Origin: Pseudomonas sp. CCI4.2
GTDB taxonomy: Bacteria > Pseudomonadota > Gammaproteobacteria > Pseudomonadales > Pseudomonadaceae
DNA: 64,000 nt
Reading direction: 5' to 3'
Assembly: GCF_034350045.1 (NCBI RefSeq)
Contig: NZ_CP133781.1
Coordinates: forward strand, 4,824,501-4,888,500
Numbering within the stretch: the stretch's first letter is position 1; every line of letters begins with the position of its first letter. A program made the translations under genes and the position numbers. This document shows positions 15,748 to 25,040 of this stretch, one piece after another. The notes below the pieces were generated by a model. That model worked only from the letters and a program-made list of their open reading frames with translations, did no database searches and was not told the origin of the DNA.

Positions 15748-16686
15748 TCAGAATGTTTCGACTTCAAGCACGATCTTGCCTTGGACATGCTCGTGTTCAA
15801 GAAATTGCTGCGCTTGTTTGGCGTTATCAAGCGGGAAGGTTTTATATAGCGCTGGTTTGACCTTGCCAGCACTGATCAAGGCGACGATTTCGGCCAGTTG
15901 CAGACCACTGGGCTGGGTGGTGAAGCGTACGCCGCTTTTACCACTGGCTTGGGGTGTGTCTTGTTTGGGTTCTTCAAGGGTCGAGACCAGAATCCCGCCT
16001 TCGCGCAAGACGGCCCACGAGCGGCGCTGTGTTTCGCCGCCGACCAGATCAATAACCAGGTCCAGGTCAGCGCACACCTCTTCAAAACGCTCGGCATCGT
16101 GATCAATCACCCGATCCGCACCCAGCGATTGAATGAACGCCAGACTCTTCTGCGATCCGATGGCGAACACCTTGGCCCCGTGGACCTTGGCAAACTGCAC
16201 TGCAAAATGACCAACGCCACCACTGCCACCATGAATCAACACCTGTTGGCCCTCCTTCAAATGACCATGGTTGAACAACGCCTGCCAAGCCGTGTGCGCG
16301 GCGAGAGGGACGGTAGCAGCCGTTAGCAGATCAATATCTTCCGGCACCTTGCACGCGTACTCGGCTTTTACCCGCGCAAATTCGGCATAGCCGCCGTCTG
16401 CGCCAATCATCGCAATCACCCGGTCGCCCTCCTTCATTCCAAGCGCTGACGATCCCATGTGTTCAACAATACCGGCCACTTCACGACCAAGGGTCAGCGG
16501 TAACTTATCCGCTTTGACAACCGGATATTTTCCCTCGCGAATTTTATAATCGACCGGGTTGACCCCGGCTGCGACCACCCGAATCAACAGTTCTCCCGAC
16601 GCGGCTTCTGGAATCGGAACCTGTTTAATCTGAATGACCTCGGGTCCACCGAATGTTTCTATCCTCACTGCCTTCATGGTTTGCAT
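15748..16686 (-). CDS. NADP-dependent oxidoreductase, quinone reductase-like MDR family
   Basis: A 312-residue zinc-free medium-chain dehydrogenase. Motifs: MKAVRIETFGGPEVIQIKQV, AAGVNPVDYKIREGKYP in the GroES-like domain, then the nucleotide-binding GQQVLIHGGSGGVGHFAVQF. No structural-zinc cysteine cluster is present. The start at 16686 has a gaggaa ribosome site. Likely reduces quinones or enones; substrate unknown. Confidence 0.9.
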   Translation of the reverse strand: MQTMKAVRIETFGGPEVIQIKQVPIPEAASGELLIRVVAAGVNPVDYKIREGKYPVVKADKLPLTLGREVAGIVEHMGSSALGMKEGDRVIAMIGADGGYAEFARVKAEYACKVPEDIDLLTAATVPLAAHTAWQALFNHGHLKEGQQVLIHGGSGGVGHFAVQFAKVHGAKVFAIGSQKSLAFIQSLGADRVIDHDAERFEEVCADLDLVIDLVGGETQRRSWAVLREGGILVSTLEEPKQDTPQASGKSGVRFTTQPSGLQLAEIVALISAGKVKPALYKTFPLDNAKQAQQFLEHEHVQGKIVLEVETF

Positions 16687-17028
16687 GCCTGCTTCCTCTT
16701 GATAGGGCCTGTAGAGGACAGACTTGAGGACTAGCAACGGGTTCCCGCCTGCGGACGGATGAATTGATAAGGCGTTAGGTTGGCGATGCAACTATCTGTA
16801 GGCCAACTTGTTGGCGAAGGTCCTTGGGACTTGTCGCACCTTGGGCAGCGCTCATCAACACGGCATAACCCGTTGATAATCGATAATTTAATTGTAGGAG
16901 CTGCGCCAACCCGACCATTTGTCTGCCTTTTCGCAGTTTCTTTGAACACCCGGCTTTTCGTGAAAGACCAATGACATGAACAACCCAATACGCCCTGAGC
17001 GTGTCAATGAGTTCATTCGGAGAGCCTC
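16687..17028. other. Intergenic region with short palindromes
   Basis: Divergent promoter region of the oxidoreductase and FdhA-like genes. It holds the small palindrome gccaacttgttggc near 16802 and a 'tgtaggagctgcgcc' motif near 16893 that resembles the tip of Pseudomonas intergenic repeats. Confidence 0.45.
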
Positions 17029-18168
17029 ATGAAAGCGATTATTTACAACGGACCTCGCGACGTCAGCGTTCAAAATGTGCCCGACGCCAAAATACAAAAA
17101 CCCACCGACGCGCTGGTCCGCATCACGACTACCAATATTTGCGGGTCTGACTTGCACATGTATGAAGGCCGCACCAGCTTTGAAACCGGGCGAATTTTTG
17201 GTCACGAAAATCTCGGTGAAGTCATTGAAATTGGTGCAGGTGTCGACCGAATCAAAGTCGGCGATCTGGTATGCCTGCCGTTCAACGTGGGTTGCGGTTT
17301 CTGTGAGAACTGTGAGAAAGGCCTGACCGGTTTCTGCCTCACCGCCAACCCAGGCGCTGCCGGAGCAGCTTACGGGTTCGCTGAAATGGGCCCGTATGAG
17401 GGCGGTCAGGCGGAGCTGTTACGCGTGCCTTACGCCGACTTCAACTGCCTGGTGTTACCGGAAGACGCCAAAGAGCGGGAAGACGATTACGTGATGCTCT
17501 CGGACATATTCCCCACCGGCTGGCATGCCACCGAGTTGGCCGGTTTAAAACCTGGCGAAAGCATCGCGATTTATGGTGCTGGCCCGGTCGGTTTGATGGC
17601 CGCTCACTCGGCGATGATCAAAGGCGCCTCACAAGTGTTCGTTGTCGACACCCATCCCGATCGGTTGAAGCTGGCGGCACACATGGGGGCTACACCGATT
17701 AACGCGGTGGAGAAAAAAGCGGTCGATGAGATTCTTAACCTGACTCACGGCAAGGGCACAGACAGGGGCTGTGAGTGTGTCGGCTACCAGTGCTGCGATG
17801 CCCATGGTCACGAAGCGAACCACCTGACGATGAACAACCTGGTTGCTTCAACCAAGGCCACGGGTGGGATCGGTGTTGTTGGGGTGTTTGTCCCGCAAGA
17901 TCCAGGTGCCAAGAATGAACTGGCCAAGGAAGGCAAGATGGCTTTTGACTTCGGCGCATTCTGGTTTAAAGGCCAGCAGATTCGTACGGGGCAAGCCAAC
18001 GTCAAGGCGTACAACCGGCAGCTCGCCGAGTTAATTCACCACGACCGAGCCAAGCCATCGCAAATTATTTCGCACCGACTGAAATTGTCTGAAGGGCCGA
18101 GCGCCTACGAGCACTTCGATGCGCGGGATGAAGGTTGGACCAAGGTGGTGTTGAAACCTGCGGCTTAA
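17029..18168 (+). CDS. Glutathione-independent formaldehyde dehydrogenase-like zinc dehydrogenase
   Basis: A 379-residue zinc-dependent medium-chain dehydrogenase resembling FdhA, which oxidises formaldehyde with tightly bound NAD. Catalytic zinc ligands lie in TTNICGSDLHMYEGRT and RIFGHENLGEVIE; structural zinc cysteines in NVGCGFCENCEKGLTGFC; the Rossmann motif is IYGAGPVGLMAAHSAM. The family-typical long insertion with EPGAKNE-like sequence (VPQDPGAKNELAKEGKMAFD) is present. It is about 20 residues shorter than classical FdhA and diverged, so a different aldehyde or alcohol substrate is possible. Confidence 0.88.
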   Translation: MKAIIYNGPRDVSVQNVPDAKIQKPTDALVRITTTNICGSDLHMYEGRTSFETGRIFGHENLGEVIEIGAGVDRIKVGDLVCLPFNVGCGFCENCEKGLTGFCLTANPGAAGAAYGFAEMGPYEGGQAELLRVPYADFNCLVLPEDAKEREDDYVMLSDIFPTGWHATELAGLKPGESIAIYGAGPVGLMAAHSAMIKGASQVFVVDTHPDRLKLAAHMGATPINAVEKKAVDEILNLTHGKGTDRGCECVGYQCCDAHGHEANHLTMNNLVASTKATGGIGVVGVFVPQDPGAKNELAKEGKMAFDFGAFWFKGQQIRTGQANVKAYNRQLAELIHHDRAKPSQIISHRLKLSEGPSAYEHFDARDEGWTKVVLKPAA

Positions 18169-18217
18169 GGTTGAAGCAGTTGCCGCCCAGGTGTAGGCCC
18201 TGAGCGGCACGTCACCA

Positions 18218-19003
18218 TCAAAACGCCAGGTTGTATCCAATACACGCCAGCATGACGGCTAGGCACGGACGTAATAGGTTGTCGGAGATGCGCCCGGTTA
18301 ACTGGCTTCCGATGTAGATCCCCGGTAGAGAACCCATCAGCAAGAAACCCAATACATGCCAGTCCATATTGCCCATGCTCGCATGGCCTAACCCCGCTAC
18401 CAGCGTCAGGGGAACCGCGTGGGCGATTTCAGTACCGACCAAGCGTCTTGTTGGCAAGAACGGGTACAGGATAAACAATGCAACCGTGCCTAAGGCCCCT
18501 GCACCTATGGAGGTCAACGCCACCATCGTCCCGAGAATCAGACCGGTGATCACGGTCAAGGTGTTGAGGCGAGTACCACTGAGGCTGTAGTCACCGCCAG
18601 CGCGCTTATGGGAAAACTCAAGCAACTGCTTTTTGAAGAAGATGGCCAAAGCAGTGACCAACAAGACGAAACCCAACGCCTGCTTGATCAGAGCGTTCAT
18701 GGTCTGGGGAGCCGTATGTAAACTGCTCAGGTACCACAGCGTTAGCACAACTGCCGGGACACTGCCGAGGGTAAGCCAGCCGGTGACCGCCCAATCGATG
18801 TTCTTATTCTTTCGATGAACCAACACACCGCCAGACTTAGTGATCGCCGCATACAGCAAATCTGTCCCCACCGCCGTGGCCGGGTTGATCCCGAACCATA
18901 GGAGAATCGGCGTCATTAACGAACCGCCACCGACGCCTGTCATCCCGACGATAAACCCGACGGTCAAGCCTGCAAGCACTAATCCGAAATTACCGAAATC
19001 CAT
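18218..19003 (-). CDS. TauE/SafE (TSUP) family membrane permease
   Basis: A 261-residue protein with about eight membrane segments. It has the family's tandem glycine-rich motifs FIVGMTGVGGGSLMTPILLW and LTSIGAGALGTVALFILYP. TSUP proteins move sulfite, sulfoacetate, taurine-derived or other organic anions across the inner membrane. The start at 19003 (MDFGNFGLVLAG) is preferred; one four codons earlier is possible. Convergent with the FdhA-like gene; substrate unknown. Confidence 0.9.
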   Translation of the reverse strand: MDFGNFGLVLAGLTVGFIVGMTGVGGGSLMTPILLWFGINPATAVGTDLLYAAITKSGGVLVHRKNKNIDWAVTGWLTLGSVPAVVLTLWYLSSLHTAPQTMNALIKQALGFVLLVTALAIFFKKQLLEFSHKRAGGDYSLSGTRLNTLTVITGLILGTMVALTSIGAGALGTVALFILYPFLPTRRLVGTEIAHAVPLTLVAGLGHASMGNMDWHVLGFLLMGSLPGIYIGSQLTGRISDNLLRPCLAVMLACIGYNLAF

Positions 19004-19312
19004 TACATGTCCCACAAATCAGCGCGAGCGCATGAAAAATCTGGCCCGCAGCATAACGACCTTTCCTCCCTCGGCTTATATCAAAACGGTCTATCGTTAG
19101 ATCGCTGTGAGCTTCGTTGATGGGTAGCCGTCGCACAGCTGCTCATATGATTCGCCGCTGATGCCGGTAAAGGGCACATCATGAATACAGCCAACTGCCC
19201 CCCGGAAACCGACGAGGCCGGCTACTTGGCGTATCCCAGTCCAGAGCGGGCGTGGATCATGAAGTCGAGCATCGAGCGCTGAATGCGACACATTGGTTGC
19301 TACGAATAGCCA
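19004..19312. other. Intergenic region, short open frames only
   Basis: Short frames exist on both strands (for example 19181-19282 plus) but none has a ribosome site or recognisable domain. Nothing supportable was seen. Confidence 0.4.
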
Positions 19313-21382
19313 TCAAACCATCGGCAACGTAATACTGACTACCCGCAACGCCAACCCTTCATAGGCATCCAGCGTAATAGTGAACTCACCCTTTTCGGTC
19401 AAATCACCTTCAACCCGCTCGTTGATTATGTCTACCACCGGCCCCGGTGCGATGTCGGGCAGGTGCAAGGTTTCGACGATCTGCTCGTTGCTGAAGTTGA
19501 GCGCGGTGATTTGGGTGCCCTTCCCCGCTGGCAGTTCGTGAACCATGATCAGCAACCCCGGATGTTGCACGTCGGGGATCAGGATTTGGCGACTGGCAGC
19601 GATGTCGTAGGCGCGGCGCACGGCGAGGATCTTCTTTAGCTGTGAGGCGAAGGAGTCGCTGCGTTGCAGTTGGCTGGTAATGCTGCCGTACAGGGTTTTC
19701 GGACGCGGCATGTTGCCGGCGGAAAACTCGGCGTCGGGGTCCAGGTCAACCAAGTCATAGGCGCCACGGTGTATCCAGCGGGTGTCGCCGTCTTCCATCA
19801 GGTGTTGAACCTGTTCGGCCGGCAGCGTCAGGGCGCCAACCAAGTCCCAACCTGATAACGCGAACACCCCAGGCTGCATGGCGTTGTACATCACCAATAA
19901 CAGGTGGATGTGTTGAATGTGCAGGATGTCGGCGTCGGTGATGGCGTCGAGATCACGAATGCCCAAGGCAGCGGTAATGATACTGGCGGTGGTACAGGAC
20001 ACACCGTTGGTGACGAACTTAAGGTTGTACGGCGCGTGTTCACCGGCCAAGCGTTCGTACATTTCTTCGCGGATGTGTTCGCGGAGGATGTTTCCTGGAA
20101 GGCTCTGACCCTGATAGTGATACGTGTCGTGGGCATGCAGGGTCCAGAAATGCACCAACTCCAACGTGAGTTCATCATGATTTTGCAGGGCGTGAATCAG
20201 CGACGCGGGGTCGATACCGAACACGTGAACCTGGCGCAACATCAGCCGCAAAAACTCGGTAGTGCCGGTGAGCAGTGCATGCTGATAAGCAGGCCGAGTA
20301 ATGAAGTCGTATGACAAGTCAGCCCCGCCGTGGGACATGGCGGCAATGTCATCCAAGGTCAGGTTGAGTTCTTGAAAACTAAAACCTCCTGCTTTGCGAA
20401 TCGCGCCGCCGAGTAACTGGTTGCCGGTGATCGACAGTGGATGGCTCTCGGACCAGGCATTGCCCTCGGCCTTGCGCTCAACCCCAAGAAAACCATTGGC
20501 GTCCAGGCGCAAGACCCGCGCACCCATGACATCGATGGCATGCAAAGCATCGCCAATGATCATTTGTTGCGCGGCAAACGTCGGGTCCAACCAATTGAGC
20601 GAAGGTTGGCCTTCTTTAAAATAGTGCAAATACACCCAACGCCGGTCCTTGCCGTCAACCCCAGTGACCACGCCGGTGGCGCTCCAATCGGTCTCTTTGA
20701 CGCCTGGCTCGAAGAAGATCACCCGCTGCAATTGGCCGACGATGTAGTGCTTGTCCCGGAGGATATCCACCACCTCAGGCATCAAGTTCGCGGCATCTCG
20801 AGCAGGTGGCAGATCGGGCAACAGGTGCCAGTCTTCCTCACGAATTTCAACCATGTGGTACAAACCCGGATAGTCTTCGTAGGCCATTTCAGCCAAACGA
20901 AAATCCGCGCCTTTACCCGTGTGTGAGGGGATGACGTCGTCGATCATGACGGCGTTATGTGCTGCGGCGATGCGGCTCAAGCCCAGTAACTGCGACTCGG
21001 TCCCCAGTTCTGGGTCGATCTCAAAGCTGATCCGGTCGAAGTTACCGTCGATGCTCGGGGTGCGCTCGCGACCGCGCAAACCACCGGAGGCTTTTAGCGG
21101 GCCGTTGTGAATGCCCTGCACGCCGATCTCGGACAAGGCGTGCCACAAGACTTCATCGCCCAAGGCTTCCAACACCGAGCCGCCTTCGCGGGTGATGATC
21201 GACGCCGGATAGGCCGTGAACCACACCGATGCGATAGCCGACGCATCCCGAGGCCGGGCTTGGGCGTAAGGCCGCTGCCAGAGTCGGCCGTGGCCTGAAT
21301 ACACCTTCGCACGCTGTTTTGCCGCGTTGAGCATCGATTGCTCAACCAGCCAGTCCACATACTGCTTATCCGGGGTCGTCAT
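19313..21382 (-). CDS. treS: Trehalose synthase (maltose alpha-D-glucosyltransferase), GH13
   Basis: A 689-residue cytosolic enzyme that interconverts maltose and trehalose. The length and sequence are close to the characterised P. stutzeri CJ38 enzyme as I recall it. GH13 landmarks: DDVIPSHTGKGADF, the nucleophile strand ARVLRLDANGFLGV, the general acid in GGFSFQELNLT and the third acidic site HALQNHDELTLELVHFW. The start MTTPDKQYVDWLVEQSML at 21382 matches the family; the upstream in-frame extension lies in a symporter remnant on the other strand. Trehalose here would serve osmotic protection. Monocistronic in appearance. Confidence 0.92.
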   Translation of the reverse strand: MTTPDKQYVDWLVEQSMLNAAKQRAKVYSGHGRLWQRPYAQARPRDASAIASVWFTAYPASIITREGGSVLEALGDEVLWHALSEIGVQGIHNGPLKASGGLRGRERTPSIDGNFDRISFEIDPELGTESQLLGLSRIAAAHNAVMIDDVIPSHTGKGADFRLAEMAYEDYPGLYHMVEIREEDWHLLPDLPPARDAANLMPEVVDILRDKHYIVGQLQRVIFFEPGVKETDWSATGVVTGVDGKDRRWVYLHYFKEGQPSLNWLDPTFAAQQMIIGDALHAIDVMGARVLRLDANGFLGVERKAEGNAWSESHPLSITGNQLLGGAIRKAGGFSFQELNLTLDDIAAMSHGGADLSYDFITRPAYQHALLTGTTEFLRLMLRQVHVFGIDPASLIHALQNHDELTLELVHFWTLHAHDTYHYQGQSLPGNILREHIREEMYERLAGEHAPYNLKFVTNGVSCTTASIITAALGIRDLDAITDADILHIQHIHLLLVMYNAMQPGVFALSGWDLVGALTLPAEQVQHLMEDGDTRWIHRGAYDLVDLDPDAEFSAGNMPRPKTLYGSITSQLQRSDSFASQLKKILAVRRAYDIAASRQILIPDVQHPGLLIMVHELPAGKGTQITALNFSNEQIVETLHLPDIAPGPVVDIINERVEGDLTEKGEFTITLDAYEGLALRVVSITLPMV

Positions 21383-21456
21383 ACTGCCAGTCACTCCGTT
21401 TTTACATTGCTTGCACAGACTGTAAGAGCCCTGACAGCGGCAAACGTTGCATAACC

Positions 21457-21851
21457 GAGGCATTGCCGGCGCTAATTGCACACATGCCGACCTTCTGCGC
21501 CAGTTTGGTGGTCATTGGCTTGGCCGGCGCGCTGTTTGGCGGTATCTCGGCCAACACCCTGGCCTCGGCCACCTTGGCGATGAAGGACTTCTACGCCCGC
21601 TCTTCAACAAAGAAAAGAACGACCGTAAGTCGGTGATCTTTATCAAACTGGCGGTTGTCGTGATCGGCTTCTTGCACTTGGTGCTCGCGTTGTATGCGGA
21701 CAACATCCTGCTCATTGCCTTTCTCGGCAAAGCCCTGCGCGCCGCCTTGGCCGTCATCGTATTGACGTGCTTCTACGCGCTGAAATTCGGCACTTCACGT
21801 GCCGCCCTGAGCCCGTATACCGGGCGCCAATGGCGTTATATCCATTGTTGA
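21457..21851 (+). pseudogene. Sodium:solute symporter (SSF), C-terminal remnant with frameshift
   Basis: The first frame reads EALPALIAHMPTFCASLVVI, then GGISANTLASATLAMKDFYA, a highly conserved SSF segment. A one-base deletion in a C-run near 21597 shifts the frame, and translation resumes as NKEKNDRKSVIFIKLAVVVI to a TGA at 21851. All N-terminal membrane helices are absent. It is a decayed gene squeezed between treS and the stress-protein gene. Confidence 0.8.
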
Positions 21852-21971
21852 CACCTGCCGCCTGCTTAACCTAGCCGGCTAATGCCGCTCGTCTGCCACG
21901 AGCAACTCTTGGGCCTGAGTTCACTCCAGAATTACGAAGGTTGGATTTATTCACAAACAAGAGAGACGGAC

Positions 21972-22670
21972 ATGAAACATACCCTTGTTGCAGCTTTTGA
22001 TAATTTCAGCGACGCCGACAAAGTTAGAACCGAATTGGTCGATCAAGGCATCGCTCACACCAATATCACCGTCGCAGCGGCCCAGAGCGATTCGACATCA
22101 GGCCTCGCCGCTGAAACTTCTTCAGGTCTGGCCGATGACGCTTCGATGAGTCGGGTGAGCGGCCACGATGAATCCATGGGTGAAAAAATCAGCCGCTTTT
22201 TCAGCTCGCTGTTTGGCAACGACGAAGACGACAATCTGCACCGCCACGCCGTCGCTTACCCAGAAGCGTACCGCCGGGGTTCGACGCTGGTAACGGTGAC
22301 CGTAGACACCGATGAACAGGCCGACGAGGCTGAACATGTCATGGAGCGTAATGGCGCCATCGACATCAACGAGCGCAGCGCGAGCTGGGCAAATAAGGAT
22401 TTAGCGAGCACTTCGGGCAGCTACATCACCCCGGATACTGACCTGACCGCTCCAGCAGGGTTGAATGCCCGCGACAATATTCCGACCGATCCGGTGCGCG
22501 TTTCCCGCGTCAGCGAGCGACCATTCGGCGAAACGGGCCGACCAAGTGGGTTAGGTGCCGAGCCTAGCACCCTGCGCGGGGATGACGTCATCGGCCAACG
22601 CCATGCCATGGACGATGATTTGGGTGACGACATCGATGACGAGCCTAACCCGCTCAAAGACCGTCGTTAA
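21972..22670 (+). CDS. YflT-like general stress domain protein
   Basis: A 232-residue soluble acidic protein. The N-terminal 45 residues (MKHTLVAAFDNFSDADKVRT, ELVDQGIAHTNITVA) match the YflT / general stress protein 17M module, repeated as the strand-helix unit STLVTVTVDTDEQADEAEHV. The C-terminal third is disordered and Asp/Pro-rich, ending DDIDDEPNPLKDRR. The start at 21972 is supported by gagacggac upstream. Often stress-inducible in the family; role unknown. Confidence 0.78.
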   Translation: MKHTLVAAFDNFSDADKVRTELVDQGIAHTNITVAAAQSDSTSGLAAETSSGLADDASMSRVSGHDESMGEKISRFFSSLFGNDEDDNLHRHAVAYPEAYRRGSTLVTVTVDTDEQADEAEHVMERNGAIDINERSASWANKDLASTSGSYITPDTDLTAPAGLNARDNIPTDPVRVSRVSERPFGETGRPSGLGAEPSTLRGDDVIGQRHAMDDDLGDDIDDEPNPLKDRR

Positions 22671-22693
22671 TTTATCGACGCACTCAGAACTGC

Positions 22694-22734
22694 ACCCCAC
22701 AAGTTGGACACCCGTCTGACTTGTGGGGTGTTTT
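22694..22734. terminator. Terminator between convergent stress-protein and GST genes
   Basis: The 10-bp stem accccacaag / cttgtggggt with a 16-nt loop is followed by gtttt. Confidence 0.75.
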
Positions 22735-22749
22735 GCATTAACGGGTGGT

Positions 22750-23448
22750 TTAGCTAGGAATCTTCAAACCCCTCACCACTGCGGGTCGCGCCAAGAACAG
22801 ATCCAGCGAGCGCACGACGTTCGGGAAATCAGCAATCCCCACCAACTCGCCCGCCTCGTAAAAGCCGACTAACGCACGTATCCAAGGGAAGATGGCGATG
22901 TCGGCGATGCTGTATTCATCGCCCATGACCCAATCGTAGCCCTCCAGTTGCGCCTCCAAAACCCCCAACAAACGCTTGGCTTCGCTGACGTAGCGGTCAC
23001 GTGGGCGTTTGTCTTCGAATTCTTTACCCGCAAATTTGTGGAAGAAACCCAACTGGCCGAACATCGGGCCGATACCGCCCATCTGGAACATGAGCCACTG
23101 GATCGTGTGGTAGCGCTTAGCCGGATCCTGGGAGATCAATTGGCCGGTTTTTTCCGCCAGATAAATCAGAATCGCGCCAGATTCAAACAGCGGCAGCGGT
23201 TTTCCGCCGGGGCCGTTCGGGTCAAGAATGGCGGGGATTTTGTTGTTGGGGTTCAGCGACATAAACGCCGGGGTCATTTGGTCATTATTATCAAACCCGA
23301 CACGGTGTACCTCGTAGGGCAGACCAATTTCCTCGAGCATGATCGAAATCTTGACCCCGTTCGGGGTGGGCAACGAGTACAGCTGGAGTTGCTCGGGGTG
23401 CTGCGCGGGCCATTTTTGGGTAACGGGGAAGAAGTCGATATCGGTCAT
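22750..23448 (-). CDS. yghU: Glutathione S-transferase, YghU-like disulfide-bond oxidoreductase
   Basis: A 232-residue cytosolic GST of the Nu class. The thioredoxin-fold half shows QLYSLPTPNGVKISIMLEEI (Thr/Asn of TPNG near the glutathione thiol) and NPNNKIPAILDPNGPGG. The helical half has WLMFQMGGIGPMFGQLGFFH and GDEYSIADIAIFPWIRA. Nu-class enzymes bind two glutathiones and act as disulfide reductases. The start at 23448 (MTDIDFFPVTQKWPAQHPEQ) matches the family; ten extra upstream codons are unlikely to be used. Confidence 0.88.
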   Translation of the reverse strand: MTDIDFFPVTQKWPAQHPEQLQLYSLPTPNGVKISIMLEEIGLPYEVHRVGFDNNDQMTPAFMSLNPNNKIPAILDPNGPGGKPLPLFESGAILIYLAEKTGQLISQDPAKRYHTIQWLMFQMGGIGPMFGQLGFFHKFAGKEFEDKRPRDRYVSEAKRLLGVLEAQLEGYDWVMGDEYSIADIAIFPWIRALVGFYEAGELVGIADFPNVVRSLDLFLARPAVVRGLKIPS

Positions 23449-23649
23449 GTGAATATCCAAGTGATAACACGCGGTCATCAGGAGGCCGATGCTGCAATGG
23501 CGGCGCTCCCGGCTGTGGCTAAAGGTAGCCGGGTTGTCCCATTGAGCGCGAATTTATTCGCGAATAGCCCGAACCCGGTCTATCAGGTGCTTGGGAGCGC
23601 CGAGGATTGCGACTAAGCTGCGTCTTTGTTTTTTTGAACGGAATGCCGT

Positions 23650-24969
23650 GTGAAATTCAGTCTGCCGAAATTAGCCACCGCACCGTTCTGTCCGCCTGAA
23701 GTGGCGGGCTCGGTGGCCGTCGATTCAGGTGCCGTATTCTGGAAACGCGCACTGAAGTTTGCCGGACCGGGGTTGCTGATTTCCATTGGCTACATGGACC
23801 CCGGCAACTGGGCCACCGCCATTGAGGCCGGTTCGCGCTACGGCTACGACTTGTTGTTCGTGGTGCTGCTGGCGAGTCTGGCGGGCATGGCGTTGCAATG
23901 CTTGTGCTCGCGGCTCGGCATTGCCACCGGTCGCGATCTGGCGCAATTGTGTCGAGAACGCTACAGCACTCGTTCGGCCCGAACCCAATGGGTGCTGGCG
24001 GAAATCTCGATCATTGCCACTGACCTCGCCGAAGTGCTGGGCTGCGCCTTGGCGTTTCACCTGTTATTGGGCATTTCCTTGACCTTCGGCATCGCCTTGA
24101 CCGCCTTCGACACCCTGTTGGTGCTGGCCCTGCAAAACCGGGGCTTTCGCCGCTTGGAAGCGATCATGCTGGTGTTGGTGCTGACCATCGGCGTGTGCTT
24201 CTTTATCGAACTGCTGCTGATCAAACCCTATTGGCCCGACGTGTTCCATGGCTTCAAACCGTCTTTTGCAGCCATCAGCGGCGCCGCGCCGTTGTACCTG
24301 GCGATCGGAATTCTTGGGGCCACGGTGATGCCCCACAACCTGTACCTGCACACGTCGGTGGTGCAAACCCGGTTGATCGGCAAGGATTTGGCCAGCCGCC
24401 AGGACGCGGTGCGTTTGTCTCGCATCGACACCATTGGCTCGCTGACGTTGGCGTTGCTGGTTAACGCCGCCATCCTGATCCTCGCCGCTGCCGCGTTTCA
24501 CCAGACGGGTCACACCGGCGTGGTGGAAATTCAGGACGCCTATCACCTGCTTGACCCCTTGGTGGACGGCACCTTTGCCAGCCTGCTATTCGGCATAGCG
24601 TTGTTGGCTTCGGGCCAGAGTTCGACCTTTACCGGCACCATCGCTGGTCAAGTGATCATGGAAGGTTTTCTGAACCTGCGAATCCCGTGCTGGCAGCGAC
24701 GGTTAATCACCCGAGGCCTGGCGTTGATTCCGGCATTCACCGGCGTCTGGCTGATGGGTGACGATGCGGTGGGCAAGCTGCTGATCCTTAGCCAAGTGGT
24801 GCTGAGCCTGCAATTACCGTTTGCCCTGTACCCATTGATCCGCATGACCAACGACAAACGCTTGATGGGCCCCTTCGTTAACAACCTGCCTACCCGCCTG
24901 CTGGCGTGGAGTTTGTTTGCAGTGATCAGCGTCGCCAACATCTGGCTGATCGCGCAGTTGCTGCATTGA
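23650..24969 (+). CDS. mntH: Nramp family Mn(II)/Fe(II) proton symporter
   Basis: A 439-residue inner-membrane transporter. The Nramp signatures are all visible: GPGLLISIGYMDPGNWATAI (metal-binding DPGN), TDLAEVLGCALAFHLL and GATVMPHNLYLHTSVVQTR (MPHN). Eleven or so membrane segments are evident. It imports manganese and supports oxidative-stress resistance. The start is a GTG at 23650; no ATG is nearby in frame. No MntR or Fur operator could be assigned in the short leader. Confidence 0.95.
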   Translation: MKFSLPKLATAPFCPPEVAGSVAVDSGAVFWKRALKFAGPGLLISIGYMDPGNWATAIEAGSRYGYDLLFVVLLASLAGMALQCLCSRLGIATGRDLAQLCRERYSTRSARTQWVLAEISIIATDLAEVLGCALAFHLLLGISLTFGIALTAFDTLLVLALQNRGFRRLEAIMLVLVLTIGVCFFIELLLIKPYWPDVFHGFKPSFAAISGAAPLYLAIGILGATVMPHNLYLHTSVVQTRLIGKDLASRQDAVRLSRIDTIGSLTLALLVNAAILILAAAAFHQTGHTGVVEIQDAYHLLDPLVDGTFASLLFGIALLASGQSSTFTGTIAGQVIMEGFLNLRIPCWQRRLITRGLALIPAFTGVWLMGDDAVGKLLILSQVVLSLQLPFALYPLIRMTNDKRLMGPFVNNLPTRLLAWSLFAVISVANIWLIAQLLH

Positions 24970-25040
24970 ATCGCTGATCACCTTGCGCGTCCTTCGCCGC
25001 CCTCTACGCTTGGTGAACCATTACTGAGCGAAGGGCTTTC

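Noticed and set aside
19181..19282. 34-codon plus frame (MNTANCPPETDEAGYLAYPS...)
   Set aside because: No ribosome site and no recognisable fold; too short to support.
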